NCBI GenBank assembly: GCA_027310735.1
Contig: DAIDAH010000146.1
Coordinates: forward strand, 1-7,019
Direction: 5' to 3'
DNA from: Methylotenera sp.
GTDB taxonomy: Bacteria; Pseudomonadota; Gammaproteobacteria; Burkholderiales; Methylophilaceae
Length of the DNA: 7,019 bases
Part shown: positions 1 to 5,410 of the stretch, piece after piece
Layout: each line of letters opens with the position of its first letter
Position numbering within the stretch: the first letter of the stretch is position 1
Program-made: the position numbers and the translations under genes
The notes under the pieces: generated by a model
Seen by the model: the letters and a program-made list of their open reading frames with translations, nothing else
Databases searched by the model: none
What the model was told of the DNA's origin: nothing

Positions 1-364
1 GCTCCGGATACTCACGCAATTCTTTTAGGCTAAGCAGGCGTGTTTTACGCACTAGCTTCACATCTACATTTAACCAGCGAGGATTTTCTGCAGTTGATTT
101 TGGGTCGAAATACTTATGCCCGGCAATAAACTGTAAACGGTCTGGATAGGCAAGCTTACTCACTTCAGCAATACCTGCGATACCTGGCACATCACAATTA
201 GAATGATAGAAGAATACGCCATCTCCCACTTTCATTTGATCGCGCATGAAGTTTCGAGCCTGATAGTTACGAATACCATACCAATCGACCGTTTGATTCG
301 GAAACCCGGCTAAATCATCAATCGACACATCTGATGGTTCAGATTTCATTAGCCAATAGCGCAT
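1..364 (-). CDS. EVE-domain protein (thymocyte nuclear protein 1-like), 3' end cut off by window
   Basis: I translated this directly: the first 121 codons are read from an ATG at 364 and stay open to the window edge. The N-terminus MRYWLMKSEP, followed by DWYGIRNYQARNFMRD and then VGDGVFFYHSNC, is the signature of the EVE fold. EVE proteins are small (about 150 aa), PUA-like domains thought to bind modified bases in DNA or RNA. Further recognisable blocks are the GIAGIAEV strand and the FDPKS..NPRW segment (roughly residues 62-98). The start is backed by the Shine-Dalgarno AAAGGTGAG a few bases upstream. Roughly 30 C-terminal residues are missing to the left. It lies directly downstream of the 6S RNA on the same strand, so it may be expressed by read-through from the zapA/6S transcript; I see no separate strong promoter. 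The family call is firm, but the cellular role is unknown. Confidence 0.93.
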   Translation of the reverse strand, partial: MRYWLMKSEPSDVSIDDLAGFPNQTVDWYGIRNYQARNFMRDQMKVGDGVFFYHSNCDVPGIAGIAEVSKLAYPDRLQFIAGHKYFDPKSTAENPRWLNVDVKLVRKTRLLSLKELREYPE

Positions 365-425
365 ATCTCACCTTTGAATTTGATGCAGCCTATCCATGCT
401 GACAATTGTTTACAGGGTAAATGAA

Positions 426-631
426 TGGGTGTTCCCTACGGATATAGCCTAAGCCAGCATCCTGAACCAAAAAGGCTCAAGTGGTAAAAGCCTAGAGCGC
501 ATTAGGCTCACTCGCTGAAAGTCCTTAAAAGAACGCAACAGGGGCGCGCACACAACAACTCGAATGACCAAAACCGATGCTATAAACTAGTTCAAGGAAT
601 TATTAGCCTAAACCGCACCGCAGAGAACAAT
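426..631 (-). ncRNA. ssrS: 6S RNA (ssrS)
   Basis: 6S RNA mimics an open promoter and binds the sigma70 RNA polymerase holoenzyme, mainly in stationary phase. Evidence is structural and positional. Reading the minus strand, GTTCTCTGCGG (628-618) pairs over all 11 positions, with two G-U pairs, with CCGTAGGGAAC (441-431), which forms the closing stem. Inside it, TAGGCTAA (610-603) pairs with TTAGGCTA (452-445) with one G-G mismatch. Two hairpins follow on the 3' side: AGCCTA/TAGGCT (508-503 with 494-489) and CTTGAGCC/GGTTCAGG (481-474 with 468-461). The second closely matches the CUUGAACC/GGUUCAAGG element of the E. coli RNA. Length (about 200 nt) and location just downstream of zapA also match the family. 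Ends are approximate; 3' maturation is presumably by processing, as no T-run terminator follows. A promoter near 640-665 is not clear. Confidence 0.9.
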
Positions 632-675
632 CTTTAAAACTTGTTTTTAACTATCAGAAATCCAACAGTTTGATA

Positions 676-708
676 TATGCCAAATAAGCGATAAAAATTA
701 TTTGCATA
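676..708. repeat. Inverted repeat between zapA and 6S RNA
   Basis: On the plus strand TATGCCAAATAA (676-687) is the reverse complement of TTATTTGCATA (698-708) except for one extra C, separated by 10 nt. It could form an 11-bp hairpin with a single bulge, or serve as a dyad binding site. No T-run follows on the minus strand, so it does not look like a normal intrinsic terminator for zapA. It sits about 45 bp upstream of the 6S RNA 5' end, where a regulator of the 6S promoter could bind; that role is inference. Confidence 0.5.
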
Positions 709-720
709 ACGTTGAGATGA

Positions 721-757
721 TTTTACTCCACTTTTATACGTACTTTTTACTGCACTT
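721..757. repeat. Pair of 13-bp direct repeats, 24-bp period
   Basis: TTTTACTCCACTT (721-733) recurs as TTTTACTGCACTT (745-757) with one mismatch. Starts are 24 bp apart, a little over two helical turns, so both copies would lie on similar faces of the DNA. They fall between the zapA stop codon and the 6S RNA. Function unknown; a tandem protein-binding site is possible, as is chance in an AT-rich spacer. Confidence 0.4.
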
Positions 758-761
758 ACAT

Positions 762-1055
762 TTATTTTGTGACGCAAACCTTATCGATATCATCTTGCAT
801 TTTTATGATTCTGCGCTTGAAGTCACCTATGTCTACATTGCCACTTTTGCTATTGAGCAATTCATGCGATAAATTAAGTGCAGCCATAATAGCAATACGC
901 TCAGCGCCAATAATTTTCCCGCTATCACGAATATCGCGCATTTTTTTATCTAAAAAATTAACAGCATTAATCAATCCAGGGCGCTCTTCATCGGTACACG
1001 ATACCGTGAAATCACGTCCCATAATATTGACATCAACGCCTTTAATTTCACTCAT
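762..1055 (-). CDS. zapA: Cell division protein ZapA
   Basis: This is a 97-aa cytoplasmic protein that binds FtsZ and promotes bundling of its protofilaments at the division ring. The N-terminal head is typical: VDVNIMGRDFTVSC (residues 7-20) corresponds to the ZapA strand segment usually seen as V.I.G..Y...C, followed by E/ERPGL and the A..LD.KM segment (about 31-40). IAIMAALNLSHELL (about 54-67) is the strongly conserved middle helix. The C-terminal part (about 76-94) is the dimer/tetramer coiled coil, here rather short. The start codon at 1055 has AAGGTTGAG upstream, at a slightly long distance. It lies 31 bp downstream of the coiled-coil gene and upstream of 6S RNA on the same strand, the usual beta/gammaproteobacterial arrangement. 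Confidence 0.95.
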   Translation of the reverse strand: MSEIKGVDVNIMGRDFTVSCTDEERPGLINAVNFLDKKMRDIRDSGKIIGAERIAIMAALNLSHELLNSKSGNVDIGDFKRRIIKMQDDIDKVCVTK

Positions 1056-1086
1056 CTAGTTACTCAACCTTATATTCAACGCCGCG

Positions 1087-1275
1087 TTAAGGCAGACTTT
1101 CCATCAAAGTCTCTATTCGCTCACTTGCCTGTGCCATATGTGCTTTCAACACGGCTGCATCTGCTTGCGTCACATTTAAGTCTAAACGCAATTGCGCGTT
1201 TTCTTGGCGCAAATCATTACACACGGAAATTAAGTGTGATAGTTTTTCTTCCAGTGCTTTTAAATCGGCATCCAT
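1087..1275 (-). CDS. Small coiled-coil protein, TIGR02449 family (ZapB-like)
   Basis: This 62-aa protein consists almost wholly of one coiled coil: LKALEEKLSHLISVCNDL, then RQENAQLRLDL, and a tail ending ERIETLMESLP. The pattern of a leading LE..L..L...C..L..EN..LR and a terminal R.RIE.LI..L matches the TIGR02449 family as I remember it, whose members commonly precede zapA; some annotations call them ZapB-like. A role in the division ring next to ZapA is inferred from that linkage. An upstream in-frame ATG at 1347 would add 24 residues (with the sequence LKNTCYLLTIINLLNYSG), but these do not fit the family, and the stretch carries promoter-like boxes, so I place the start at 1275. There is no good Shine-Dalgarno there. 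It is probably the first gene of the zapA operon. Confidence 0.8.
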   Translation of the reverse strand: MDADLKALEEKLSHLISVCNDLRQENAQLRLDLNVTQADAAVLKAHMAQASERIETLMESLP

Positions 1276-1281
1276 ACGCCC

Positions 1282-1311
1282 ACTATAATTTAATAAATTG
1301 ATTATAGTCAA
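1282..1311 (-). promoter_or_regulatory. Predicted sigma70 promoter of the coiled-coil/zapA operon
   Basis: On the minus strand TTGACT (1311-1306) and TATAGT (1287-1282) form -35 and -10 boxes with an 18-bp spacer. The expected start of transcription is at or within a base or two of the A of the ATG at 1275, which would give a leaderless or nearly leaderless mRNA. A competing perfect TATAAT (1306-1301) lies inside the same stretch but lacks a good -35; it would give a leader of about 19 nt. The sequence cannot decide between them. Confidence 0.5.
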
Positions 1312-1469
1312 TAGGTAACACGTATTTTTCAAAGTATTACAATACATTTGAAAACATCACTCCGCCGCTAGCTAGCAGATAGTAGATGAGACTAAAAAAT
1401 TTAAGTGAATTACATTAAATTCAGGAACGCCTTAACCATCGGCTATGAGCGGTAAATTTATTATCTATT

Positions 1470-1498
1470 TTTAGACGACATCGCAAAAATGTTATGAT
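1470..1498 (+). promoter_or_regulatory. Predicted sigma70 promoter of cobU, extended -10
   Basis: TTTAGA (1470-1475, 4 of 6 to consensus) and TATGAT (1493-1498, 5 of 6) are separated by 17 bp. The -10 is preceded by TGT, giving an extended -10 (TGnTATGAT), which can compensate for the weak -35. Transcription would start near 1505 and leave a 5' leader of about 158 nt before cobU. Confidence 0.5.
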
Positions 1499-1533
1499 GC
1501 AAAGACCGAATAAAATAAATATGCAATCACTAT

Positions 1534-1615
1534 TTTGTTTGGGAAAAAATCAATCTAACCAAACAAGTAGCACGCAATCAAATTTCTCCGCACATAAAAC
1601 CCCAATCCTGCTACT
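1534..1615 (+). other. Two inverted repeats in the cobU leader
   Basis: TTGTTTGG (1535-1542) pairs with CCAAACAA (1559-1566), extendable by one T-G pair. AGTAGCA (1566-1572) pairs with TGCTACT (1609-1615) across a 36-nt loop. Both stems are perfect but share base 1566. They suggest a folded 5' leader; they do not match the conserved core of a cobalamin riboswitch. No T-run follows, so neither is an evident attenuator. Confidence 0.4.
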
Positions 1616-1662
1616 CACTGAGCATAATTTAATGCGAATTTTTATAAAAAACACATAAAAAC

Positions 1663-2205
1663 ATGACAACGAACATTAGTTTAATTCTGGGCGGCGCTCG
1701 CTCTGGTAAAAGTGCTTATGCAGAAAAGTTGGCCAAAGAAAGCAACTTAGCCGTGACATATGTAGCCACTGCACAGGTCTATGATGATGAGTTTAAATCT
1801 CGCGTACAACACCACAAAGATCGGCGACCTAGCCACTGGATGCTGATAGAGGAACCACACAAACTCAGCCAAACGCTTGCACATTTGGCCGCGCCGAATC
1901 AGTGCCTGATTGTAGACTGCCTAACTTTGTGGCTCGCTCAGTGGATATGTCCAGACTGTCATCCGCCACAAGATTCAAGCTGGAAATCAGAGCGCGAGGA
2001 TTTCCTGTCGCTTTTACCCACGCTGCCGGGCACCATTATTTTAGTAAGCAATGAAGTCGGCATGGGCATTGTGCCACTTGGAGAAATTAATCGTCAGTTT
2101 CAGGATGAACAAGGGCGCTTGAATCAAGCCGTAGCGGCTAACGCAGACCAAGTTACTTTTGTAGCAGCAGGCTTGCCATTAACACTTAAATCTCGGGCAA
2201 TTTAA
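1663..2205 (+). CDS. cobU: CobU: adenosylcobinamide kinase / adenosylcobinamide-phosphate guanylyltransferase
   Basis: This 180-aa bifunctional cytoplasmic enzyme phosphorylates adenosylcobinamide and then transfers GMP to it, giving adenosylcobinamide-GDP, the substrate of CobS. The P-loop is GGARSGKS (residues 10-17). The QHHKDRRP block (49-56) contains His50, which aligns with the guanylylated His46 of Salmonella CobU. LIVDCLTLWL (82-91) is the Walker B-like strand. NEVGMGIVP (130-138) and GRLNQAVA (151-158) are the remaining family blocks. Length is normal (Salmonella about 181). The start is fixed by an in-frame stop at 1645-1647, only 15 nt upstream of the ATG; unusually, no Shine-Dalgarno is visible, only an A-rich stretch. 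It is transcribed towards cobC, with just 8 bp between the two stop codons. Confidence 0.96.
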   Translation: MTTNISLILGGARSGKSAYAEKLAKESNLAVTYVATAQVYDDEFKSRVQHHKDRRPSHWMLIEEPHKLSQTLAHLAAPNQCLIVDCLTLWLAQWICPDCHPPQDSSWKSEREDFLSLLPTLPGTIILVSNEVGMGIVPLGEINRQFQDEQGRLNQAVAANADQVTFVAAGLPLTLKSRAI

Positions 2206-2213
2206 ATAATCAT

Positions 2214-2804
2214 TTAGAGATTAACAAAGCGTACACTAGGCACAGCACCGTTAAATGAAATTTGTGTGACGCTCACATGGTCTATAGCAATTCTAAACAG
2301 GCCCTTTAACGGCATATTCAACACTTCGGCCAACACCGAGCGAATCACCCCGCCATGCGTAACCACTAGCACGCTCTTGCCCTGCGAGTGTCTACCCACC
2401 TCATCGATAAAGCTTTTTGTACGCGCATGCAATTGTGAGAACGTTTCGCCATTAGGTGGCGCTAAATTAGCGTAATCATTCGCCCAAACATCAAAAATCT
2501 CACGCGGGATAGCCTCCCAAGGTGATAATTCCCAATCACCGAAACTAAGCTCTTTTAAACGCGTATCCAGCTTGATGTTACTTGTAGAAATACCAAGACT
2601 ATCATCTGCGCATAAAGCAGTTGCAAGCTTCTGACAACGCTGCAATGGACTCGCGTAAACCGCATCAAAACTAAAAGCCGCAAGCTTCTTTTGAAGAGAA
2701 CGTAACTCATCGTCAAACTGAGCAGATACATCAACATCGCTTTGCCCATAACAAATCTGCGAGGCAATATCCAGTGAACTATGGCGAACTAAAGTGAGCT
2801 GCAT
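2214..2804 (-). CDS. cobC: CobC-type histidine phosphatase (alpha-ribazole phosphatase)
   Basis: This 196-aa protein belongs to the histidine phosphatase (phosphoglycerate mutase-like) superfamily. LTLVRHSS (residues 3-10) carries Arg7 and the phospho-accepting His8. YASPLQRCQKLA (50-61) holds the phosphate-binding Arg56, LKELSFGDWE (83-92) the acidic residue Glu85, and VVTHGGVIRSVL (147-158) the second catalytic His150. In the B12 pathway CobC dephosphorylates alpha-ribazole phosphate or the cobalamin phosphate. That specificity is inferred from its place at the end of a cobT-cobS-cobC run. The first motif reads RHS rather than the commoner RHG/RHA. An in-frame GTG at 2858 would add 18 residues overlapping cobS; I prefer the ATG at 2804 because it places the core strand at the N-terminus, as in relatives. 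No clear Shine-Dalgarno is seen, so translation may be coupled to cobS, 16 bp upstream. Confidence 0.88.
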   Translation of the reverse strand: MQLTLVRHSSLDIASQICYGQSDVDVSAQFDDELRSLQKKLAAFSFDAVYASPLQRCQKLATALCADDSLGISTSNIKLDTRLKELSFGDWELSPWEAIPREIFDVWANDYANLAPPNGETFSQLHARTKSFIDEVGRHSQGKSVLVVTHGGVIRSVLAEVLNMPLKGLFRIAIDHVSVTQISFNGAVPSVRFVNL

Positions 2805-2820
2805 GACAAAAATCAGAACT

Positions 2821-3618
2821 TTAGATATTAATGGCAGAGCCAGTAAATAACGCAGCACTTACTAGCAGGCCGATATAAAACGCAAGTTCTGTCAATTGCT
2901 GCATTGCCCCTAAACAGTCCCCAGTATACCCGCCTATACGCTGTTTAATTTTCACACTAAACCATAACCAAATAAAAACCATGGGCACTATCGCAAGCAA
3001 GAATTTCATTGGTAAAAATACCAGTGGCAGTAAACCAAAAAAGGCAGCTACCATCAACCCATTCATGCTCAATTGCGTGGCAAGTGGTTTAGACTTCCCT
3101 TCAAACTTAACGTAATTCTGCGTATACATCACAAGCACAGCACACAAACGGCTAAGCGCATGACCAGCCACAATAGAGGCTGGTATCAACGTTACTAATT
3201 GATAACTGAGTACCTCATATTTCATCAGTAATGCCAACATTAAGGTAACGGCGCCATAACTCCCAATACGAGAGTCCGCCATAATCGTCAACACTTGCTC
3301 TTTACCCCATCCACCACCCAAGCCATCAGCAGCATCCGCTAGACCATCCTCATGAAAAGCGCCCGTCAGAAAAATAGTAGAGGCCATACTCAACAAAACA
3401 GAGACTTCTAAAGGCAATAAAAAATCACACAGCCAGAAGACCAAAGCACCAACAACGCCAACTATGATGCCGACAAGAGGAAAGTATTTAGCAGAATGAT
3501 TAAGATCGGCCTCTTTAAAGTCTACAAATCTAGGTACGGGGATGCGCGTAAAAAAACCTAATGCCAGCAAAAAGTAATACCACTGCCGCTTAAGTGACAA
3601 GTTCAAATCTTGCAACAT
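2821..3618 (-). CDS. cobS: CobS: adenosylcobinamide-GDP ribazoletransferase (cobalamin synthase)
   Basis: This 265-aa integral inner-membrane enzyme condenses adenosylcobinamide-GDP with alpha-ribazole (or its phosphate) to form adenosylcobalamin (or its phosphate). The N-terminal block ALGFFTRIPVPR (19-30) and YFPLVGIIVG (45-54) are typical of CobS. The hallmark acidic motif GAFHEDGLADAADGLGGG (86-103) is followed by ADSRIGSYG (114-122). GGYTGDCLGA (229-238) is the second conserved acidic motif. Several hydrophobic segments are visible (about 46-65, 72-87, 122-150, 186-222 and 244-260). Length is normal for the family. It starts 3 bp after the cobT stop codon without an obvious Shine-Dalgarno, so it is probably translationally coupled to cobT, and it precedes cobC by 16 bp. 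Confidence 0.96.
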   Translation of the reverse strand: MLQDLNLSLKRQWYYFLLALGFFTRIPVPRFVDFKEADLNHSAKYFPLVGIIVGVVGALVFWLCDFLLPLEVSVLLSMASTIFLTGAFHEDGLADAADGLGGGWGKEQVLTIMADSRIGSYGAVTLMLALLMKYEVLSYQLVTLIPASIVAGHALSRLCAVLVMYTQNYVKFEGKSKPLATQLSMNGLMVAAFFGLLPLVFLPMKFLLAIVPMVFIWLWFSVKIKQRIGGYTGDCLGAMQQLTELAFYIGLLVSAALFTGSAINI

Positions 3619-3621
3619 GGC

Positions 3622-4677
3622 TTAATCGGCATCTTTCTGCTGAGAAACACTGGCTGACTCAAACGAAGCCATATTATTCAAAAAATTAACCGCAGCTAGC
3701 ACCATAGGGTAAGCCAATGCTGCACCTGAACCCTCGCCTAAACGCAAATTCATATTAAGTAATGGTTTAACACCTAAAAAATCCAGCATTGCCTTATGCC
3801 CAGACTCATCAGAGCAGTGTGTGAACACACAATAGTGCAATATATTAGGTTGTAATTTGACGGCGACCAGCAATGCCGCGGTAGTGATAAAGCCATCTAT
3901 CAATAAGGTGCATTGCAGTTCTGCCGCTTGCAGCATAGCACCGACCATCATGGCAATTTCAAAACCGCCAAATGTTTGCAGCACTTGCATTGCATTGCTG
4001 TCACTTAAATGATGATGTGCAATTGCCTGTGCCAAAATATGCATTTTTTTCTTCAAGCCCGCGTCGTCTAAGCCTGTACCTCGCCCTACACAACGCTCAA
4101 TCGGCAAGCCACATAAAACGCTCATCAAACAACTCGCCGATGAGGTATTACCAATACCCATTTCACCAAAGCCAAATACATTACTACCCTCAGCAACTTG
4201 AGCATCTACTATTTCCGCACCTCTGCTTAGAGCTTGCTCACATTGCGCTGCCGTCATCGCTGCTTCCTGCAAAAAGTTACGCGTACCTGCGGCGATTTTT
4301 GCATCAATCAAATCTTTGCTTGGAGGAAACTGAAAATTAACACCACTATCAATCACACGTAAACGCATATTATTTTGCGCAGTAAATACATTAATGGCAG
4401 CGCCGCCCTGTAAAAAATTCAGCACCATTTGTGCCGTCACTGCCTGCGGATAAGGGCTAACACCTGCCTCCACAATACCGTGGTCACCAGCAAAAACCAA
4501 CACCGTAGGCTGATTCAGTTGTGGCGTCAGAGACTGCTGAATCAACCCGACCTGCAACGCCACGACTTCCAGCATGCCCAATGCACCTAACGGCTTGGTC
4601 TTATTATCAATTTTGTCTAAAAGCGCATTACTGAGCGCTTGATTTGGCTGTGTAATATTGAAGTTCATGCCTTGCAT
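3622..4677 (-). CDS. cobT: CobT: nicotinate-nucleotide--dimethylbenzimidazole phosphoribosyltransferase
   Basis: This 351-aa cytoplasmic enzyme transfers phosphoribose from nicotinate mononucleotide to 5,6-dimethylbenzimidazole, making alpha-ribazole 5'-phosphate for the lower loop of cobalamin. Family blocks in order are TKPLGALGMLE (27-37), VFAGDHGIVEAGVSPYP with TAQMV..FL.GGAAI, GFGEMGIGNTSSAS, GFEIAMMVGAMLQAAE with LLIDGFI, and RLGEGSGAALA. In the last block Glu315 matches the catalytic Glu317 of Salmonella CobT. Start choice is uncertain: ATG at 4677 (used here), ATG at 4668 (348 aa) or GTG at 4722 (adds 15 residues unlike the family). None has an ideally spaced Shine-Dalgarno; AGGA lies 14 nt before 4677. 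It is first in the cobT-cobS-cobC run. Its promoter must lie in the AT-rich space shared with the divergent tRNA-Phe gene, but I could not pin it down. Confidence 0.95.
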   Translation of the reverse strand: MQGMNFNITQPNQALSNALLDKIDNKTKPLGALGMLEVVALQVGLIQQSLTPQLNQPTVLVFAGDHGIVEAGVSPYPQAVTAQMVLNFLQGGAAINVFTAQNNMRLRVIDSGVNFQFPPSKDLIDAKIAAGTRNFLQEAAMTAAQCEQALSRGAEIVDAQVAEGSNVFGFGEMGIGNTSSASCLMSVLCGLPIERCVGRGTGLDDAGLKKKMHILAQAIAHHHLSDSNAMQVLQTFGGFEIAMMVGAMLQAAELQCTLLIDGFITTAALLVAVKLQPNILHYCVFTHCSDESGHKAMLDFLGVKPLLNMNLRLGEGSGAALAYPMVLAAVNFLNNMASFESASVSQQKDAD

Positions 4678-4767
4678 TTTACATGACTGCGTCCTGCTAA
4701 ACACAGGCCTTAATATCAGCACTTAAGAAATATTTCATGAATTAAAGGGATTGTTTGGAAGTTTTCT

Positions 4768-4797
4768 TTGTAAATTCCTTTAGAAGTTTGCTATAAT
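4768..4797 (+). promoter_or_regulatory. Promoter of tRNA-Phe
   Basis: A perfect TATAAT (4792-4797) is preceded by TGC, giving an extended -10, with TTGTAA (4768-4773, 4 of 6) at 18 bp. The -10 is followed at once by GCGC, the GC-rich discriminator typical of stable-RNA promoters under growth-rate/stringent control (known from E. coli; inferred here). The start is expected near 4804, leaving a short leader that contains a TGCAAA/TTTGCA inverted repeat. Confidence 0.75.
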
Positions 4798-4834
4798 GCG
4801 CAGCTTGCAAACGTTACACAACAATTTGCATGAT

Positions 4835-4910
4835 GGCCGGGTAGCTCAGTCGGTAGAGCAGCGGATTGAAAATCCGCGTGTCACAGGTTCGATTCCCGTC
4901 CCGGCCACCA
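4835..4910 (+). tRNA. tRNA-Phe (anticodon GAA)
   Basis: This is a complete 76-nt cloverleaf. Acceptor GGCCGGG (4835-4841) pairs with CCCGGCC (4901-4907 region), and CCA is encoded (4908-4910). The D-arm is AGCTCAGTCGGTAGAGC. The anticodon stem GCGGA/TCCGC surrounds a loop with GAA at 4868-4870. The T-arm contains the GGTTCGATTCC consensus. The sequence closely resembles E. coli tRNA-Phe. It has its own promoter upstream and an intrinsic terminator 10 bp downstream, so it is a single-gene unit. Confidence 0.98.
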
Positions 4911-4920
4911 ATTAAAATAA

Positions 4921-4947
4921 AGCTCACAGCGATGTGGGCTTTTTTTA
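4921..4947 (+). terminator. Intrinsic terminator of tRNA-Phe
   Basis: AGCTCACA (4921-4928) pairs with TGTGGGCT (4933-4940) over 8 bp (one G-T) around a GCGA tetraloop of the stable GNRA type. Seven T residues (4941-4947) follow directly. It starts 10 bp after the tRNA CCA end and should insulate the following gene pair from the strong tRNA promoter. Confidence 0.9.
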
Positions 4948-5053
4948 CGTCTAGCACATGGGACACTGGCGGTGCACTCGCGGGAAAAACACACCAACAT
5001 TTCACACTTAAGCTATATTAAACTACTCGAACTATTTATTCGTTGGGGCTTAT

Positions 5054-5410
5054 ATGAAGGTCGGCAATCGAACTATCCTTATATCTGAAACACTATTTGT
5101 TCAGGATGGTGAAACAGTTGAAATCGAACATGAAATTTGTGAAGGCGACACACTGAACATCCGCCTAATCTTCCCTCAAGACTTGGAGCACGAAGGAGCA
5201 AAGAATCCAGTTATCCTATATCAATCAATTGGAGATTGGTTTGAGTTGAAGTTTGCGAACTTTACGTCCCAACTTGGCGCTACGACCAACAGTCCGAGTA
5301 TATTTGCGCTATCAAATAAAGGTGAGCCCATCTCCTATATGGCCGCCGTTTACAAACTAAAAGCGGCAACGAAAATTGAGCTTCAGGTCATGATGGAGGT
5401 TGCGTCATGA
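5054..5410 (+). CDS. Small soluble protein of unknown function (possibly DUF6864-like), first of a two-gene unit
   Basis: This 118-aa protein has no signal peptide and no membrane segment. The composition suggests an all-beta fold: short alternating strands such as TILISETLFV (about 7-16), LNIRLIFP (about 34-41) and WFELKFANF (about 62-70), with acidic loops between. The stretch ELKFANFTSQLGATTNSP, followed by an S.MAAVYKL strand and a final ELQVMME strand, reminds me of proteins annotated as DUF6864, whose function is not known; I offer this from memory and cannot verify it. The ATG at 5054 has a GGGG-type Shine-Dalgarno (5045-5048) at suitable spacing. A possible -10 (TATATT, 5014-5019) lacks a good -35. 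Its stop codon overlaps the start of the next gene (ATGA), which implies coupled translation and probably joint action. A real gene seems very likely; its function is open. Confidence 0.75.
   Translation: MKVGNRTILISETLFVQDGETVEIEHEICEGDTLNIRLIFPQDLEHEGAKNPVILYQSIGDWFELKFANFTSQLGATTNSPSIFALSNKGEPISYMAAVYKLKAATKIELQVMMEVAS
5395..5400 (+). promoter_or_regulatory. Strong ribosome binding site of the two-TM gene
   Basis: GGAGGT lies 6 bp before the ATG at 5407, inside the last codons of the upstream gene. It is the best Shine-Dalgarno in this window and fixes the start of the overlapping second gene. It allows the membrane protein to be made at least as efficiently as its partner. Confidence 0.8.

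Larger units (their letters stand above)
1276..1662. promoter_or_regulatory. Divergent intergenic control region between the zapA operon and cobU
   Basis: This stretch of almost 400 bp has no credible gene. Besides the two predicted promoters it contains a perfect 10-bp palindrome GCTAGCTAGC (1367-1376), rich in the generally rare CTAG tetranucleotide. It also has a dyad TGAATT-N6-AATTCA (1406-1411 with 1418-1423) lying about 60 bp upstream of the predicted cobU -35, a plausible operator position. I looked for a cobalamin riboswitch (the B12-box pattern AGYCAGGAGACC and the GCCACTG element) on the plus strand before cobU and did not find one. No tRNA or other known RNA was recognised. Confidence 0.5.

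Noticed and set aside
769..1059. Plus-strand 96-codon open frame opposite zapA
   Set aside because: It lies wholly antisense to zapA, which has clear family motifs; its own sequence looks like a frame shadow.
1348..1662. Cobalamin riboswitch before cobU
   Set aside because: I looked for the B12 box and flanking conserved elements on the plus strand and found none; the hairpins present do not match that core.
2805..2858. Upstream GTG start for cobC (2858)
   Set aside because: The 18 extra residues overlap cobS and precede the first core strand; relatives begin at or just before that strand, as the ATG at 2804 does.
3972..4340. Plus-strand 122-codon open frame inside cobT
   Set aside because: It is antisense to conserved CobT blocks, shows low-complexity His/Ser/Leu text, and has no family resemblance.
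4814..5005. Minus-strand 63-codon open frame across the tRNA-Phe
   Set aside because: It is the antisense translation of the tRNA (GRDGNRTCDTRIFN-type text is a well-known annotation artefact) and runs through the tRNA terminator.
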